From Gordonia sp. KTR9 (GTDB lineage Bacteria > Actinomycetota > Actinomycetes > Mycobacteriales > Mycobacteriaceae), in assembly GCF_000143885.2 (NCBI RefSeq), contig NC_018581.1, forward strand, positions 4,588,001 to 4,652,000: a stretch of DNA of 64,000 nucleotides, in the 5' to 3' direction. Position 1 is the first letter of the stretch. Each line of letters starts with the position of its first letter. This document shows positions 26,401 to 33,715 of this stretch, piece after piece. Made by a program: the position numbers and the translations under genes. The notes under the pieces are model-generated. The model ran no database searches. It worked only from the letters and a program-made list of their open reading frames with translations, and was not told the origin of the DNA.

Positions 26401-26518
26401 CTGCGCTTCCTGATTCGTGGGGCCGCTGAGGGTCGAGCTCGTCGTGCAGCGCTCGGTGGACCCACGAGGTGCACTGGCAGCGAGTTCTCGGCTGCGTGCT
26501 TCCTCCGGCCGCGGGCGA

Positions 26519-27307
26519 TCAGCCCCTGGCCACCTGAAGGCCGGCGACGTCCTCGCCGTCACCGATCAGGCGACGCAACCCGTCAGCCATGTGCTCGATC
26601 ATCAGAGCATCCGCCGCCGCGGCATCTCCCGCGGCGATGGCGTCCACCAACGCCTGGTGTTCGTCGATCCGGTCCTTTCCCGAGGAATACGTTCCTCGCA
26701 TGGCTCGCAGGCACATCCGTGTCTCCACGAGAATTGTCTCGTGCAGACGCGAAAGCCTCTGACTTCCGGCATATTCCACCAGGGTCTGGTGAAAGGCCAT
26801 GTCCGCCTCCGCCATCCCGGCGCCGTTCGGCTCCTCGATGTGGTCACGCATCGCGTCGACCGCCTCGGCCAGCGCCTGTACCGTCTCCTGCTCGCCGTGC
26901 GCGATCACCTGCTGCACGGCAGCGCGTTCCACGGCAGTCCGCGCGACGTACATGTCCCGGATGTCGTCGTCCTCCATCGAGACCACGAACAGGCCGCGGT
27001 TGCGGTGGCTGACCAGCAGCCCCTCAGCGGTGAGACGCTGCATGGCCTCGCGGAGGGGACCACGACTGACGCCCAGGTCGGCCGCCAGGCCCGACTCCGT
27101 CAATTGCGAGCCGGGTGCGAAGTCCCCATTTGCGATCGCATCGTGCAACTTACGCGCGATGATCGCCGGTGTCGATTCCTGAACCAACGGCGACAACACC
27201 CGGCGACGTGGCGATTTACCCTGTTTGGGCTGGTGGACAACGGTTCTGTTCGTCCCCGGGTCCTCCGGACCCGGAGCCTCGGCCCCCACCTTCATCGTCA
27301 CCGTCAT
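26519..27307 (-). CDS. GntR-family regulator, FCD subfamily
   Basis: 262 residues from ATG at 27307; another ATG four codons in (27295) is possible. After a disordered basic arm the winged helix is seen in GSQLTESGLAADLGVSRGPL with the wing SHRNRGLFV. The C-terminal FCD domain has the metal-site pattern: Asp and His in ADMAFHQ, His in IDEHQAL, His in MIEHMADG. FCD regulators bind TTGT-NN-ACAA-type palindromes and respond to small acids. Three such palindromes occur in the window, one in front of its own operon (29278), one at the aminotransferase operon (15451) and one at the second EutA-like gene (42414). It is therefore the likely repressor of all three and of itself (inference). Confidence 0.9.
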   Translation of the reverse strand: MTVTMKVGAEAPGPEDPGTNRTVVHQPKQGKSPRRRVLSPLVQESTPAIIARKLHDAIANGDFAPGSQLTESGLAADLGVSRGPLREAMQRLTAEGLLVSHRNRGLFVVSMEDDDIRDMYVARTAVERAAVQQVIAHGEQETVQALAEAVDAMRDHIEEPNGAGMAEADMAFHQTLVEYAGSQRLSRLHETILVETRMCLRAMRGTYSSGKDRIDEHQALVDAIAAGDAAAADALMIEHMADGLRRLIGDGEDVAGLQVARG

Positions 27308-27317
27308 CCCCTCTTTC

Positions 27318-27854
27318 TTACCGTGAATGGCGCGCATAAGTCAGTGTTTCCCCGCGCGCGCCGCCCATCCAGACGTCGTTGCAGGCTGCGGCGAACTCGT
27401 CGAGTCCTTCGACGATCGTCGCGAACACGTTGCCCGGGACCCAGCCCACGTCGCCGTTGACCAGCAGATTGTTGCGACCGTAGAAGACCGCGAGGTCGAT
27501 GAGGAGCCGGTGCTCGGCGGGCGCCGATCCGAGCTCGTAGCCGTACGCCGGATTCTCGAGCACCCCGTCGAATGTGAAGTAGCACAGGTCACCGGGTATC
27601 GGGGTGATGGTGGTGTTCTCCATGCCCGGTTCCGCCGGGGCGAAGGCCGGCAGCAACGTGTAGATCTCATTGCGCGCGAACTTGCCGTGAAAGACCTGCC
27701 CGCCCAGCGGCAGAGCGTCCCAGACCGCGGCGGCGGTGCGCGGCGCCTCGGTGTCCAGTATCCGCGCCACGGCGCGGACGCCTCGCCTCTCCAGTGTGAC
27801 GGTGATGAATCGGTCATCCCGGGACCGCACGCCGCCCCGCTGTTCATCGGTCAC
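27318..27854 (-). CDS. DUF3830 family protein (cyclophilin-like fold predicted)
   Basis: 178 residues from a GTG that overlaps the amidase stop by four bases. It shows the pattern I associate with DUF3830: RFITVTLERRGVRAVARILD, then AVWDALP, VFHGKFARNEIYTL, TTITPIPGDLCYFTF and YGRNNLLVNGDVGWVPGN. The segment ITPIPGDLCYF resembles the small bacterial cyclophilin-like family (TM1367). No catalytic function is established for the family as far as I know. Its fixed place between an amidase and a GntR regulator suggests a role in the same catabolic pathway, perhaps binding or isomerising an amide substrate (speculative). Confidence 0.8.
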   Translation of the reverse strand: MTDEQRGGVRSRDDRFITVTLERRGVRAVARILDTEAPRTAAAVWDALPLGGQVFHGKFARNEIYTLLPAFAPAEPGMENTTITPIPGDLCYFTFDGVLENPAYGYELGSAPAEHRLLIDLAVFYGRNNLLVNGDVGWVPGNVFATIVEGLDEFAAACNDVWMGGARGETLTYARHSR

Positions 27855-29257
27855 GCCCGATCCCCCAACATGGTGAACCCGGCAGCGGCCTCGTATGCCG
27901 CGGCGACACGCAGCACCGTGGCGTCGTGGTGCCGTGCGCCGACGAACTGCGCCCCGGTCGGCAGGCCGTCGGCGAATCCGCTCGGCACGGTGATCGCCGG
28001 CTGTCCGGTGAGATTGAACGGGTAGGTGTACGGAGTCCACGAGGTCCATTCGGGGGACGGCGACCCATCCGGAACGGTGCGACCGGCCCCGAATGCCACG
28101 GTGGGCATCGACGGCGTCAGCAGGACATCGAATTCCTTATGGAGAAGGCTCATCTGGGTACCCATCTCCATCCGCAGGGCGGTGGCACCGACGACATCGG
28201 ATGCCCTGAGATCGCGGTGGCGCTCCAGAGCCTCCATCAGCAGTGGATCCACGCTCTCGGCCGCACGCGGTCCGAGCCCGCGGACGACGACATCGGCCCC
28301 GGCGTACCAGATGACGTGGTACGCCCAGGCCGGGTCATCCCATCCGAGGTCCACCTTTTCCACGGTCGCGCCGAGCTGCTCGAGAACCGACGCCACTCGA
28401 TCGGTGTTGGCCTGCACGCCAGGGTCATTGGAGCCGAACCCGAGATCGGCGCTGTAACCGACACGCAGGTCCGCGAGGTCGCGGACATCGGCGATCGCTG
28501 CGACCGCACCTGTCGTCGGCGGAGGCAGAGCCGACCAGTCGCGGGCATCGAATCCACTCAGGACATCAAGCAGCGCAGCACAATCCGATACCGTCCGCGT
28601 CATCGGCCCGACGTGGGCGACCGGTGCGAACGGACTCGGCGGATACATCGGCACCCGTCCCAGCGTCGGTTTGAATCCGACGACGCCGCAAAACGCGGCC
28701 GGTATCCGGATGGAACCGCCGCCGTCGGTGCCGACCGACAGCGGTCCCAGGCCGGCGGCGAGCGCGGCGGCGCTGCCACCACTCGATCCACCCGACGTGC
28801 ACGAGGTGTCCCACGGATTGCGGGTGATTCCGGTACGGGGGCTGTCGGTCACACCCTTCCAGCCGAACTCCGGCGTCGTGACCTTTCCGAGCAGCACCAC
28901 GCCGGCTTCGCGCAGGCGTGCCACCGCGGGCGCGTCGGTGTCCCACACCATCTGGTCGGGTTCGATCATCAACGAGCCGCGCAGTGTCGGCCATCCCGCC
29001 GTCAGGAGGAGATCCTTGATCGAGACCGGGACGCCGTCGAGTGGGCCGAAGGGTGTCCCGGCAGCGAACCTCGCAGTGGATTCCCGGGCCTCGGCGATCG
29101 TGCGGTCGGGGTCGACCAGGCAGAACGCATTGATCGACGGATCGACAGCCTCGATGGCGTCGAGCAGTTCCGTGGCCACCGTTTCCGGTGTGAGCGCACC
29201 GGTACGGTAGGCCTCGGCAAGTTCCGTGGCGCTGAGCCATCGCGTGGCGTCCGACAT
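27851..29257 (-). CDS. Amidase-signature-family hydrolase
   Basis: 468 residues from ATG at 29257, preceded by a GAGGGGG ribosome site; an extended frame to 29320 runs through the operator and is rejected. The Ser-cisSer-Lys triad is present: Lys81 in SIKDLLL, cis-Ser158 in TSGGSSGGS and nucleophile Ser182 in GTDGGGSIRIPA. The enzyme hydrolyses a C-N bond of an amide, carbamate or similar compound in the cytoplasm. It leads the leftward operon amidase-DUF3830-GntR-transporter and is divergent from an EutA-like gene, sharing a 56-base promoter with one symmetrical operator. The substrate is unknown. Confidence 0.92.
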   Translation of the reverse strand: MSDATRWLSATELAEAYRTGALTPETVATELLDAIEAVDPSINAFCLVDPDRTIAEARESTARFAAGTPFGPLDGVPVSIKDLLLTAGWPTLRGSLMIEPDQMVWDTDAPAVARLREAGVVLLGKVTTPEFGWKGVTDSPRTGITRNPWDTSCTSGGSSGGSAAALAAGLGPLSVGTDGGGSIRIPAAFCGVVGFKPTLGRVPMYPPSPFAPVAHVGPMTRTVSDCAALLDVLSGFDARDWSALPPPTTGAVAAIADVRDLADLRVGYSADLGFGSNDPGVQANTDRVASVLEQLGATVEKVDLGWDDPAWAYHVIWYAGADVVVRGLGPRAAESVDPLLMEALERHRDLRASDVVGATALRMEMGTQMSLLHKEFDVLLTPSMPTVAFGAGRTVPDGSPSPEWTSWTPYTYPFNLTGQPAITVPSGFADGLPTGAQFVGARHHDATVLRVAAAYEAAAGFTMLGDRA

Positions 29258-29277
29258 GCGCCCCCTCGGAGACAGTT

Positions 29278-29299
29278 GGTAGATTGTTGACAATCTACC
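29278..29299. promoter_or_regulatory. GntR operator in the 56-bp divergent amidase/EutA-like promoter
   Basis: GGTAGATTGT (29278-29287) and ACAATCTACC (29290-29299) form a perfect 10-bp inverted repeat around TG. Each arm holds TAGATT, a -10-like hexamer, one on each strand, so a bound dimer would cover both start regions. It lies 20 bases from the amidase ATG and 14 bases from the EutA-like GTG. This is the longest of the three ATTGT-NN-ACAAT sites in the window. Confidence 0.8.
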
Positions 29300-29313
29300 T
29301 CGGAGGTGTGGGC

Positions 29314-30054
29314 GTGACAACTGCCGTCGCGATGCTCTATCCCGGCCACGCCGCCGAGGACGACTATGAACTCATCGAGGCGGCCATCGGCGCCGCCGAA
29401 CCCGCACTCGATGTCCGGCTGCCGGTCCTCATCACCGCAGTGGACTCCGACGACCACACCATCGAGGCCATGGCCGCGGTCGGCGAGCAGGACCGCCTCG
29501 CCGACGGCGTGCGTCGCGCGCATGATCTGCACCCGTCCGCCGTGATGTGGGCGTGCACCTCCGGCAGTTTCGTCTACGGCTTCGACGGTGCCCGACGCCA
29601 GGCGGCCGACGTCGCCCGGCGGGCGGGTCGCCCGGCGTCGTCGACGTCACTGGCGTTCGCCGAGGCGTGCCGGCATCTCGGCCTGTCGCGGATCGCGATC
29701 GCCGCGACCTACCCGGAGCCGCTGGCGACCCGCTTCACCGGATTCCTCGCCGACGCCGGTGTCGAGGTGGTGGCATTGCGCGCCAACGACATCGGGACGG
29801 CGACCGAGGCGGGGACGTTCGACGGCGACGGCCTGTTCGAGATGCTGGCGCGCGCCGATTGTGAATCAGCACAGGCGATTCTGGTTCCCGACACCGCGCT
29901 GCACACCGCGATGTGGATCACCGACCTCGAGGCCAGGTTCGGCAAACCCGTGCTGACCGCAAACCAGGTCACCGCGTGGGAGGGGCTCCGACTCACCGGT
30001 CTCTCCGTCGAGGTCCCCGGCCTCGGGAGCCTGTTCACCTCCGCTGCCGGTTGA
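29314..30054 (+). CDS. EutA/maleate isomerase/arylmalonate decarboxylase-family protein (copy 1)
   Basis: 246 residues. GTG at 29314 is chosen because CGGAGG ends seven bases before it; an earlier GTG at 29308 is too close to that site. The fold is that of the Asp/Glu racemase superfamily. The first catalytic cysteine is Cys81 in WACTSGSFVYG; the position of the second is Asp193 (LVPDTALH), so the two-cysteine racemase/isomerase mechanism is not complete. Single-cysteine members include arylmalonate decarboxylase. The gene EutA of ectoine clusters belongs to this family but its role is not firmly known to me. It is divergent from the amidase operon under a shared operator. Confidence 0.83.
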   Translation: MTTAVAMLYPGHAAEDDYELIEAAIGAAEPALDVRLPVLITAVDSDDHTIEAMAAVGEQDRLADGVRRAHDLHPSAVMWACTSGSFVYGFDGARRQAADVARRAGRPASSTSLAFAEACRHLGLSRIAIAATYPEPLATRFTGFLADAGVEVVALRANDIGTATEAGTFDGDGLFEMLARADCESAQAILVPDTALHTAMWITDLEARFGKPVLTANQVTAWEGLRLTGLSVEVPGLGSLFTSAAG

Positions 30055-30073
30055 GCGACCCCCACTCGCTCAA
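30051..30073. terminator. Short hairpin between convergent genes
   Basis: TTGAGCGA (30051-30058) and TCGCTCAA (30066-30073) form an 8-bp stem over the stop codons of the EutA-like gene and the convergent DUF222/HNH gene. No T-tract follows, so termination is possible but weakly supported. Confidence 0.4.
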
Positions 30074-31731
30074 TACGGTGGTGGGTCGAGGCGGTCGAGT
30101 TCTTCGCGGGCTCTCTTGTTGCGGGCGCGTTCGTTCCGCCGGCGGGCGAGCTTGGCGTCCAGTCGGCTGGGGGCGCGCTCCGGGTTGTCGGAGGTGATCA
30201 CCCGCGGGGCGGGTGGGGCTTGGGCGGCCTGTTCGAACCGGATACGCCGCAGGTTGGGAAAGGTGTCCTCGAGGGTTTCGGCATCCCCGGGCAGGATGAC
30301 ACCTTCGGGGGTCTCGTACTCGGTGACCAGGCGACCCTCCCCGTCGCGGTACTGCACATCCACCCAATCCCCATGGGTCTTGAGTAGGTGACCGGCCCGG
30401 CATTTGGCGTTGAGGTTCTCACTCGACGTCGCACCACCCCGGGAAGGGTCGGTGTGGTCGTACTCGGTGACGTGGTCCAGATAGCAGGCGAAGGCTGAAC
30501 GGGTGCAGCCAGGTTCGGTGCAATACCCGTCCCGGACCCGCACGAAATCGGCACACGACGCGGTCGGCCGATACCCATTACCGGGGTGAGTCGCCGGATA
30601 GACCACCGCCACTGATGCGGTGGTGTCGTGAGAGTGCGTTGTGGCGGGGTCGTCTTCGCTGTCGGCTCGGGTGTACTCGGCTGGTGCCGAGCGCTGGGCG
30701 CTCCGCCGCTGCGCATCGTCGTCGCTACTGCCGGCCACATAAGTGGGTGGGGTGCGGGCCGGGGTGACGGTGGTGAGGGTGGCATCCGGGCGGGCGGCGA
30801 GGTCCCGCACATGTTCATCGGAGATGATGCCGTGCTCGTCGAGGAACCCCACCCCCGGCGCCCCAGCCAGGGTCGCGGCATCGGTCACCACGTGGATCAC
30901 GATCTCGGTGCGCACCGCGTCGAGCACATCTTGTGGCTCCGGAATGACGGCGGTGCACTCCTGTTCGTCGTGACACTGGCAGTCGAAGCTGGTGCGGGTC
31001 AACAGGGCGAACATCGCATCGGACTGCCGTATCCCTTTGGTGCGGCCGTCACGCTTGCACACCGCGTCGGCCAGGATGGCGACGGCTTTCGCCGAGATCC
31101 GTGCATTCTCCGCCGACATCACGGCGGTGAGTTCGGCGGTGCCGTCGGGCAGTTCGTGGGTCCACACCCCACGCTGGTCCATAGCGTCGCGGCGACGTTG
31201 CCGCACCGCATCCGGGTCGTGGCGGAAGACGAGGCGGTCGACCATGTCTCGTAGTCGGGCCCGGTCCCACACACCTGTGCGGCGGCGCAAAGTATCGGCG
31301 ATCTCGGCATCCAGCCCGGGGGTGATCGGGTCATCGGCAGGGATCAACTCGGTCCGGGAGATGACCAACCGGACCTGCCACAACGACAAGATCCCGTCAC
31401 GCAGGGTGTCGGCGACCTCGGGCAAGCGGTCACGGAGCGCGATCGCCTCATCGATCAGGATCTCTGCCTGTCGACGCGACACCCCGGCCTGGCGGGCGAT
31501 GCGGGCGGCGCAGTCAGCATGACCGTCCATGACGAATCCCGATGCGCTGGTGGTGATCAGTCGGTCGGCCATCGCCGCGATCGTCTGATATCGATGCCAC
31601 GCCAGGTAGGACTCTCCGCGCCGGGTGGCGTCGAGGCCGCCCATCAACGTGACCATGTCGGTCTCGGTCGCGTGGGCAGGATCGGCCCCGGCGACGAACT
31701 CGCCTGGCAGATCGGTCCACACCTTCACCAC
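30070..31731 (-). CDS. DUF222/HNH-endonuclease-domain protein (13E12 type), copy 1
   Basis: 553 residues from GTG at 31731; an upstream GTG at 31761 would lie inside a palindrome and is less likely. The N-terminal two thirds are the helical DUF222 domain (ARIARQAGVSRRQAEILIDE and following). The C-terminal part is HNH-like: CTEPGCTRSAFACYLDHVTE, then NLNAKCRAGHLLKTHGDW. The tail is Arg/Pro-rich. Such 13E12-family genes are multicopy in mycobacteria and Gordonia, sometimes linked to mobile DNA or DNA-damage response, but their activity is not established. A second copy lies at 56088. A dispersed-repeat-like sequence lies about 200 bases upstream. Confidence 0.85.
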   Translation of the reverse strand: MVKVWTDLPGEFVAGADPAHATETDMVTLMGGLDATRRGESYLAWHRYQTIAAMADRLITTSASGFVMDGHADCAARIARQAGVSRRQAEILIDEAIALRDRLPEVADTLRDGILSLWQVRLVISRTELIPADDPITPGLDAEIADTLRRRTGVWDRARLRDMVDRLVFRHDPDAVRQRRRDAMDQRGVWTHELPDGTAELTAVMSAENARISAKAVAILADAVCKRDGRTKGIRQSDAMFALLTRTSFDCQCHDEQECTAVIPEPQDVLDAVRTEIVIHVVTDAATLAGAPGVGFLDEHGIISDEHVRDLAARPDATLTTVTPARTPPTYVAGSSDDDAQRRSAQRSAPAEYTRADSEDDPATTHSHDTTASVAVVYPATHPGNGYRPTASCADFVRVRDGYCTEPGCTRSAFACYLDHVTEYDHTDPSRGGATSSENLNAKCRAGHLLKTHGDWVDVQYRDGEGRLVTEYETPEGVILPGDAETLEDTFPNLRRIRFEQAAQAPPAPRVITSDNPERAPSRLDAKLARRRNERARNKRAREELDRLDPPPY

Positions 31732-31751
31732 GCCCCCCCGACGGCTGTACC

Positions 31752-31777
31752 GATCACCCACCCCGAGCTGGGTGATC
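31752..31777. promoter_or_regulatory. Inverted repeat upstream of DUF222/HNH gene
   Basis: GATCACCCA (31752-31760) and TGGGTGATC (31769-31777) are exact reverse complements with an 8-base spacer. The site is 21 bases before the chosen GTG on the minus strand. It could be an operator or a 5'-UTR hairpin; it does not match the mycobacterial LexA box. Confidence 0.5.
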
Positions 31778-31940
31778 TGTTACGACCAATCTAGACCCGA
31801 CCACGGACAATTCCGGATGAGTCTCCACAGTAGATCGCATCATTGTCGTGACGGGTTGCGACGCATCCGGATTCACGGGTCGACGTAGTTGGGGTGGGGA
31901 CGGCCTGATTCTCGGTAGTTGAGTTTCTCGGGTCGCCAGA

Positions 31941-31990
31941 TGGTTTCGACTCGGCCCCTCGCTTCGCTCGGTGCCGGCTCAACCAGCGGA
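31941..31990. repeat. Dispersed-repeat-like element near DUF222 gene
   Basis: A 50-base segment starting TGGTTTCGACTCGGCCCC and ending GGCTCAACCAGCGGA. It contains the string CCTCGCTTCGCTCG and has imperfect inverted ends (TGGTT with AACCA). I recall near-identical strings scattered in Gordonia, Rhodococcus and Nocardia genomes, often near 13E12/DUF222 genes. Only one copy is in this window, so the repeat nature is from memory. Confidence 0.45.
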
Positions 31991-32058
31991 GAAGGGCACC
32001 CACTCGAACCAGCGGGAGGCTCGCCACACGACGCACAGTCGACGACATCGGGCGCAGG

Positions 32059-32988
32059 TCAGTCGATCACCGCTTTGGCAACGGTGACGCAGGTGGTGAT
32101 CCATTCGCGGTCGGTCGGGCGAAGGGGGCGCGCCGCGCGTTCGGCATCCACGATGGCCCAGTGCGCGTTGAGGATCATCCGTACGATGACCCAGTCGCGT
32201 GCACGATCCTGATCGAGGTCGGCCGCGTCGGTGATGGTGTAGAACCGCCGACGGATGTCGTAGCGCACGTCGGACGCGCGCGAGCCCAGACGATTCCACA
32301 GCATCGGGGCGAGTTCGTAGTGTGCGTCACCCGACATCGGGCTGGGGTCGATGGCTACCCACCGCCCGTCGGCATCGGCGAGGACGTTCTCATGGTGCAG
32401 GTCGCCGTGCACGATGACACCGACGGTCGCATTGTCGGCCAGCAGGTCTCGTCCTAGAGACAGCGCTTGTTCGACGAAGCGCCTCGGCACCGGCGCGTCC
32501 CGCGGGATACTGGCCAGATCGCCCAGCCAGCGCTCCAGATGCGCGGTGAGCGGAGTGAGCCGGCCCGGTGCCGGAATGTGCAACCGGCCGTACAGATCAG
32601 CCACCACCAGGCAGGCCTCGTCGTCGTCGACCGTCGTCAGGTCACGCCGCGAGAGACGTTCGAGGAGCAGTGCGCGGCGACGGGGATCGGCGCGGAGCAT
32701 GCGTACCGCCCCACGACCCTGCCAATGGTGCAGTCCCAGTGCTTCTTGCGCGCCTTCGTCGTCACCGTCGAACGCCACCTTGAGGACCGCGGGCGTGCCG
32801 TGCCGATCGATCACCGGAACCACGAGCGACTCGAAACCGTGCCACAACTCCTCACCGTCACGGCGCAGACCCCACTCGTCCAGGAGCGCCGAGACGGCAC
32901 CCGGAAGTCGCCGCAGCCAGTCCGCCCAGAGCGGACCGAGCGCGGCCTGCTCCGACAGTCCGTCTGGGATCTCCGCCGCGGTGATCAT
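32059..32988 (-). CDS. Aminoglycoside/hydroxyurea phosphotransferase-family kinase
   Basis: 309 residues. The catalytic loop is GDLHHENVL, with the metal-binding Asp in VAIDPSPMSGD and a kinase lysine in PAVLKVAFDGDDEG. This pattern fits the streptomycin 6-kinase/hydroxyurea phosphotransferase subfamily (APH-6-like). Such chromosomal kinases may inactivate aminoglycosides or phosphorylate an endogenous small molecule; resistance is not demonstrated. It starts 22 bases after the kdpE stop on the same strand, so it may be transcribed with the kdp operon. The odd association may be chance. Confidence 0.88.
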   Translation of the reverse strand: MITAAEIPDGLSEQAALGPLWADWLRRLPGAVSALLDEWGLRRDGEELWHGFESLVVPVIDRHGTPAVLKVAFDGDDEGAQEALGLHHWQGRGAVRMLRADPRRRALLLERLSRRDLTTVDDDEACLVVADLYGRLHIPAPGRLTPLTAHLERWLGDLASIPRDAPVPRRFVEQALSLGRDLLADNATVGVIVHGDLHHENVLADADGRWVAIDPSPMSGDAHYELAPMLWNRLGSRASDVRYDIRRRFYTITDAADLDQDRARDWVIVRMILNAHWAIVDAERAARPLRPTDREWITTCVTVAKAVID

Positions 32989-33010
32989 CGGGACACTCCG
33001 GCAGCGCCGA

Positions 33011-33715
33011 TCACGGCGCCCCGCGAACGAACCGGTAACCCATTCCCGCCTCGGTGATGAGATGGCGGGGATGCGCCGGATCCTCTTCGAGCTTGCGCCG
33101 CAGACTCGCCAGATAGACGCGCAGGTAGTTGCTCTGCCCGAGATATCCCGGACCCCAGACCGCGCTCAGGATGTCGCTCTGCGACACCAGCTTTCCCTCG
33201 TTGCGTACCAGCAGCTCCAGGATGCCCCATTCGGTCGGCGTGAGATGGACCGGCGCCTGCCCGCGCGTCACCTGTTTGGCGGCGAGGTCGACGACGAACG
33301 CACCCGCGTCCACCACCGGCGACTCCGACGTCGCGTGCGACGCGGCACCGCGCCGGAGCGCGGCTCGCAGCCGGGCCAGGAACTCCTCCATACCGAAGGG
33401 TTTGGTGACATAGTCGTCGGCCCCGGAATCCAGGGCCACCACCTTGTCGGCGGCATCGGTTCGCGCCGACAGGACGATGACCGGAACCGTCGTCCATCCG
33501 CGCAGTCCCTCGAGAACCGTCAGACCGTCGATGTCGGGCAGTCCCAGGTCGAGCACGACCACGTGCGGGTTCTCCCGAGCCGCTGCCGCCAGCGCGGCCG
33601 CGCCGGTGGCGGCGGTCGTGACCGCGAAGCCACGCGCGTTGAGGTTGATGCGCAGGGCACGCAACAACTGCGGTTCGTCGTCGACGACCAGGACGCGTGT
33701 CTTGTCCGTGCTCAT
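33011..33715 (-). CDS. kdpE: KDP operon response regulator KdpE
   Basis: 234 residues of the OmpR/PhoB type. Receiver domain with the acidic pair VDDEP near residues 11-15, phospho-acceptor Asp56 in VVVLDLGLPDIDG, and the signalling Lys in DDYVTKPFG. The winged-helix DNA-binding domain includes LTPTEWGILELLV and SNYLRVYLASLRRKLEEDP. ATG at 33715 overlaps the kdpD stop (ATGA), which rules out the longer frame inside kdpD. It activates kdp transcription when phosphorylated by KdpD under potassium limitation. Confidence 0.97.
   Translation of the reverse strand: MSTDKTRVLVVDDEPQLLRALRINLNARGFAVTTAATGAAALAAAARENPHVVVLDLGLPDIDGLTVLEGLRGWTTVPVIVLSARTDAADKVVALDSGADDYVTKPFGMEEFLARLRAALRRGAASHATSESPVVDAGAFVVDLAAKQVTRGQAPVHLTPTEWGILELLVRNEGKLVSQSDILSAVWGPGYLGQSNYLRVYLASLRRKLEEDPAHPRHLITEAGMGYRFVRGAP

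Larger units (their letters stand above)
31732..32058. other. Intergenic region of 327 bases with palindrome and repeat
   Basis: No convincing gene is seen here; the short frame across 31791-32048 on the minus strand lacks protein-like composition. The region contains an inverted repeat upstream of the DUF222 gene and a repeat-like sequence near its other end, both listed separately. The rest is unremarkable. Confidence 0.6.
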
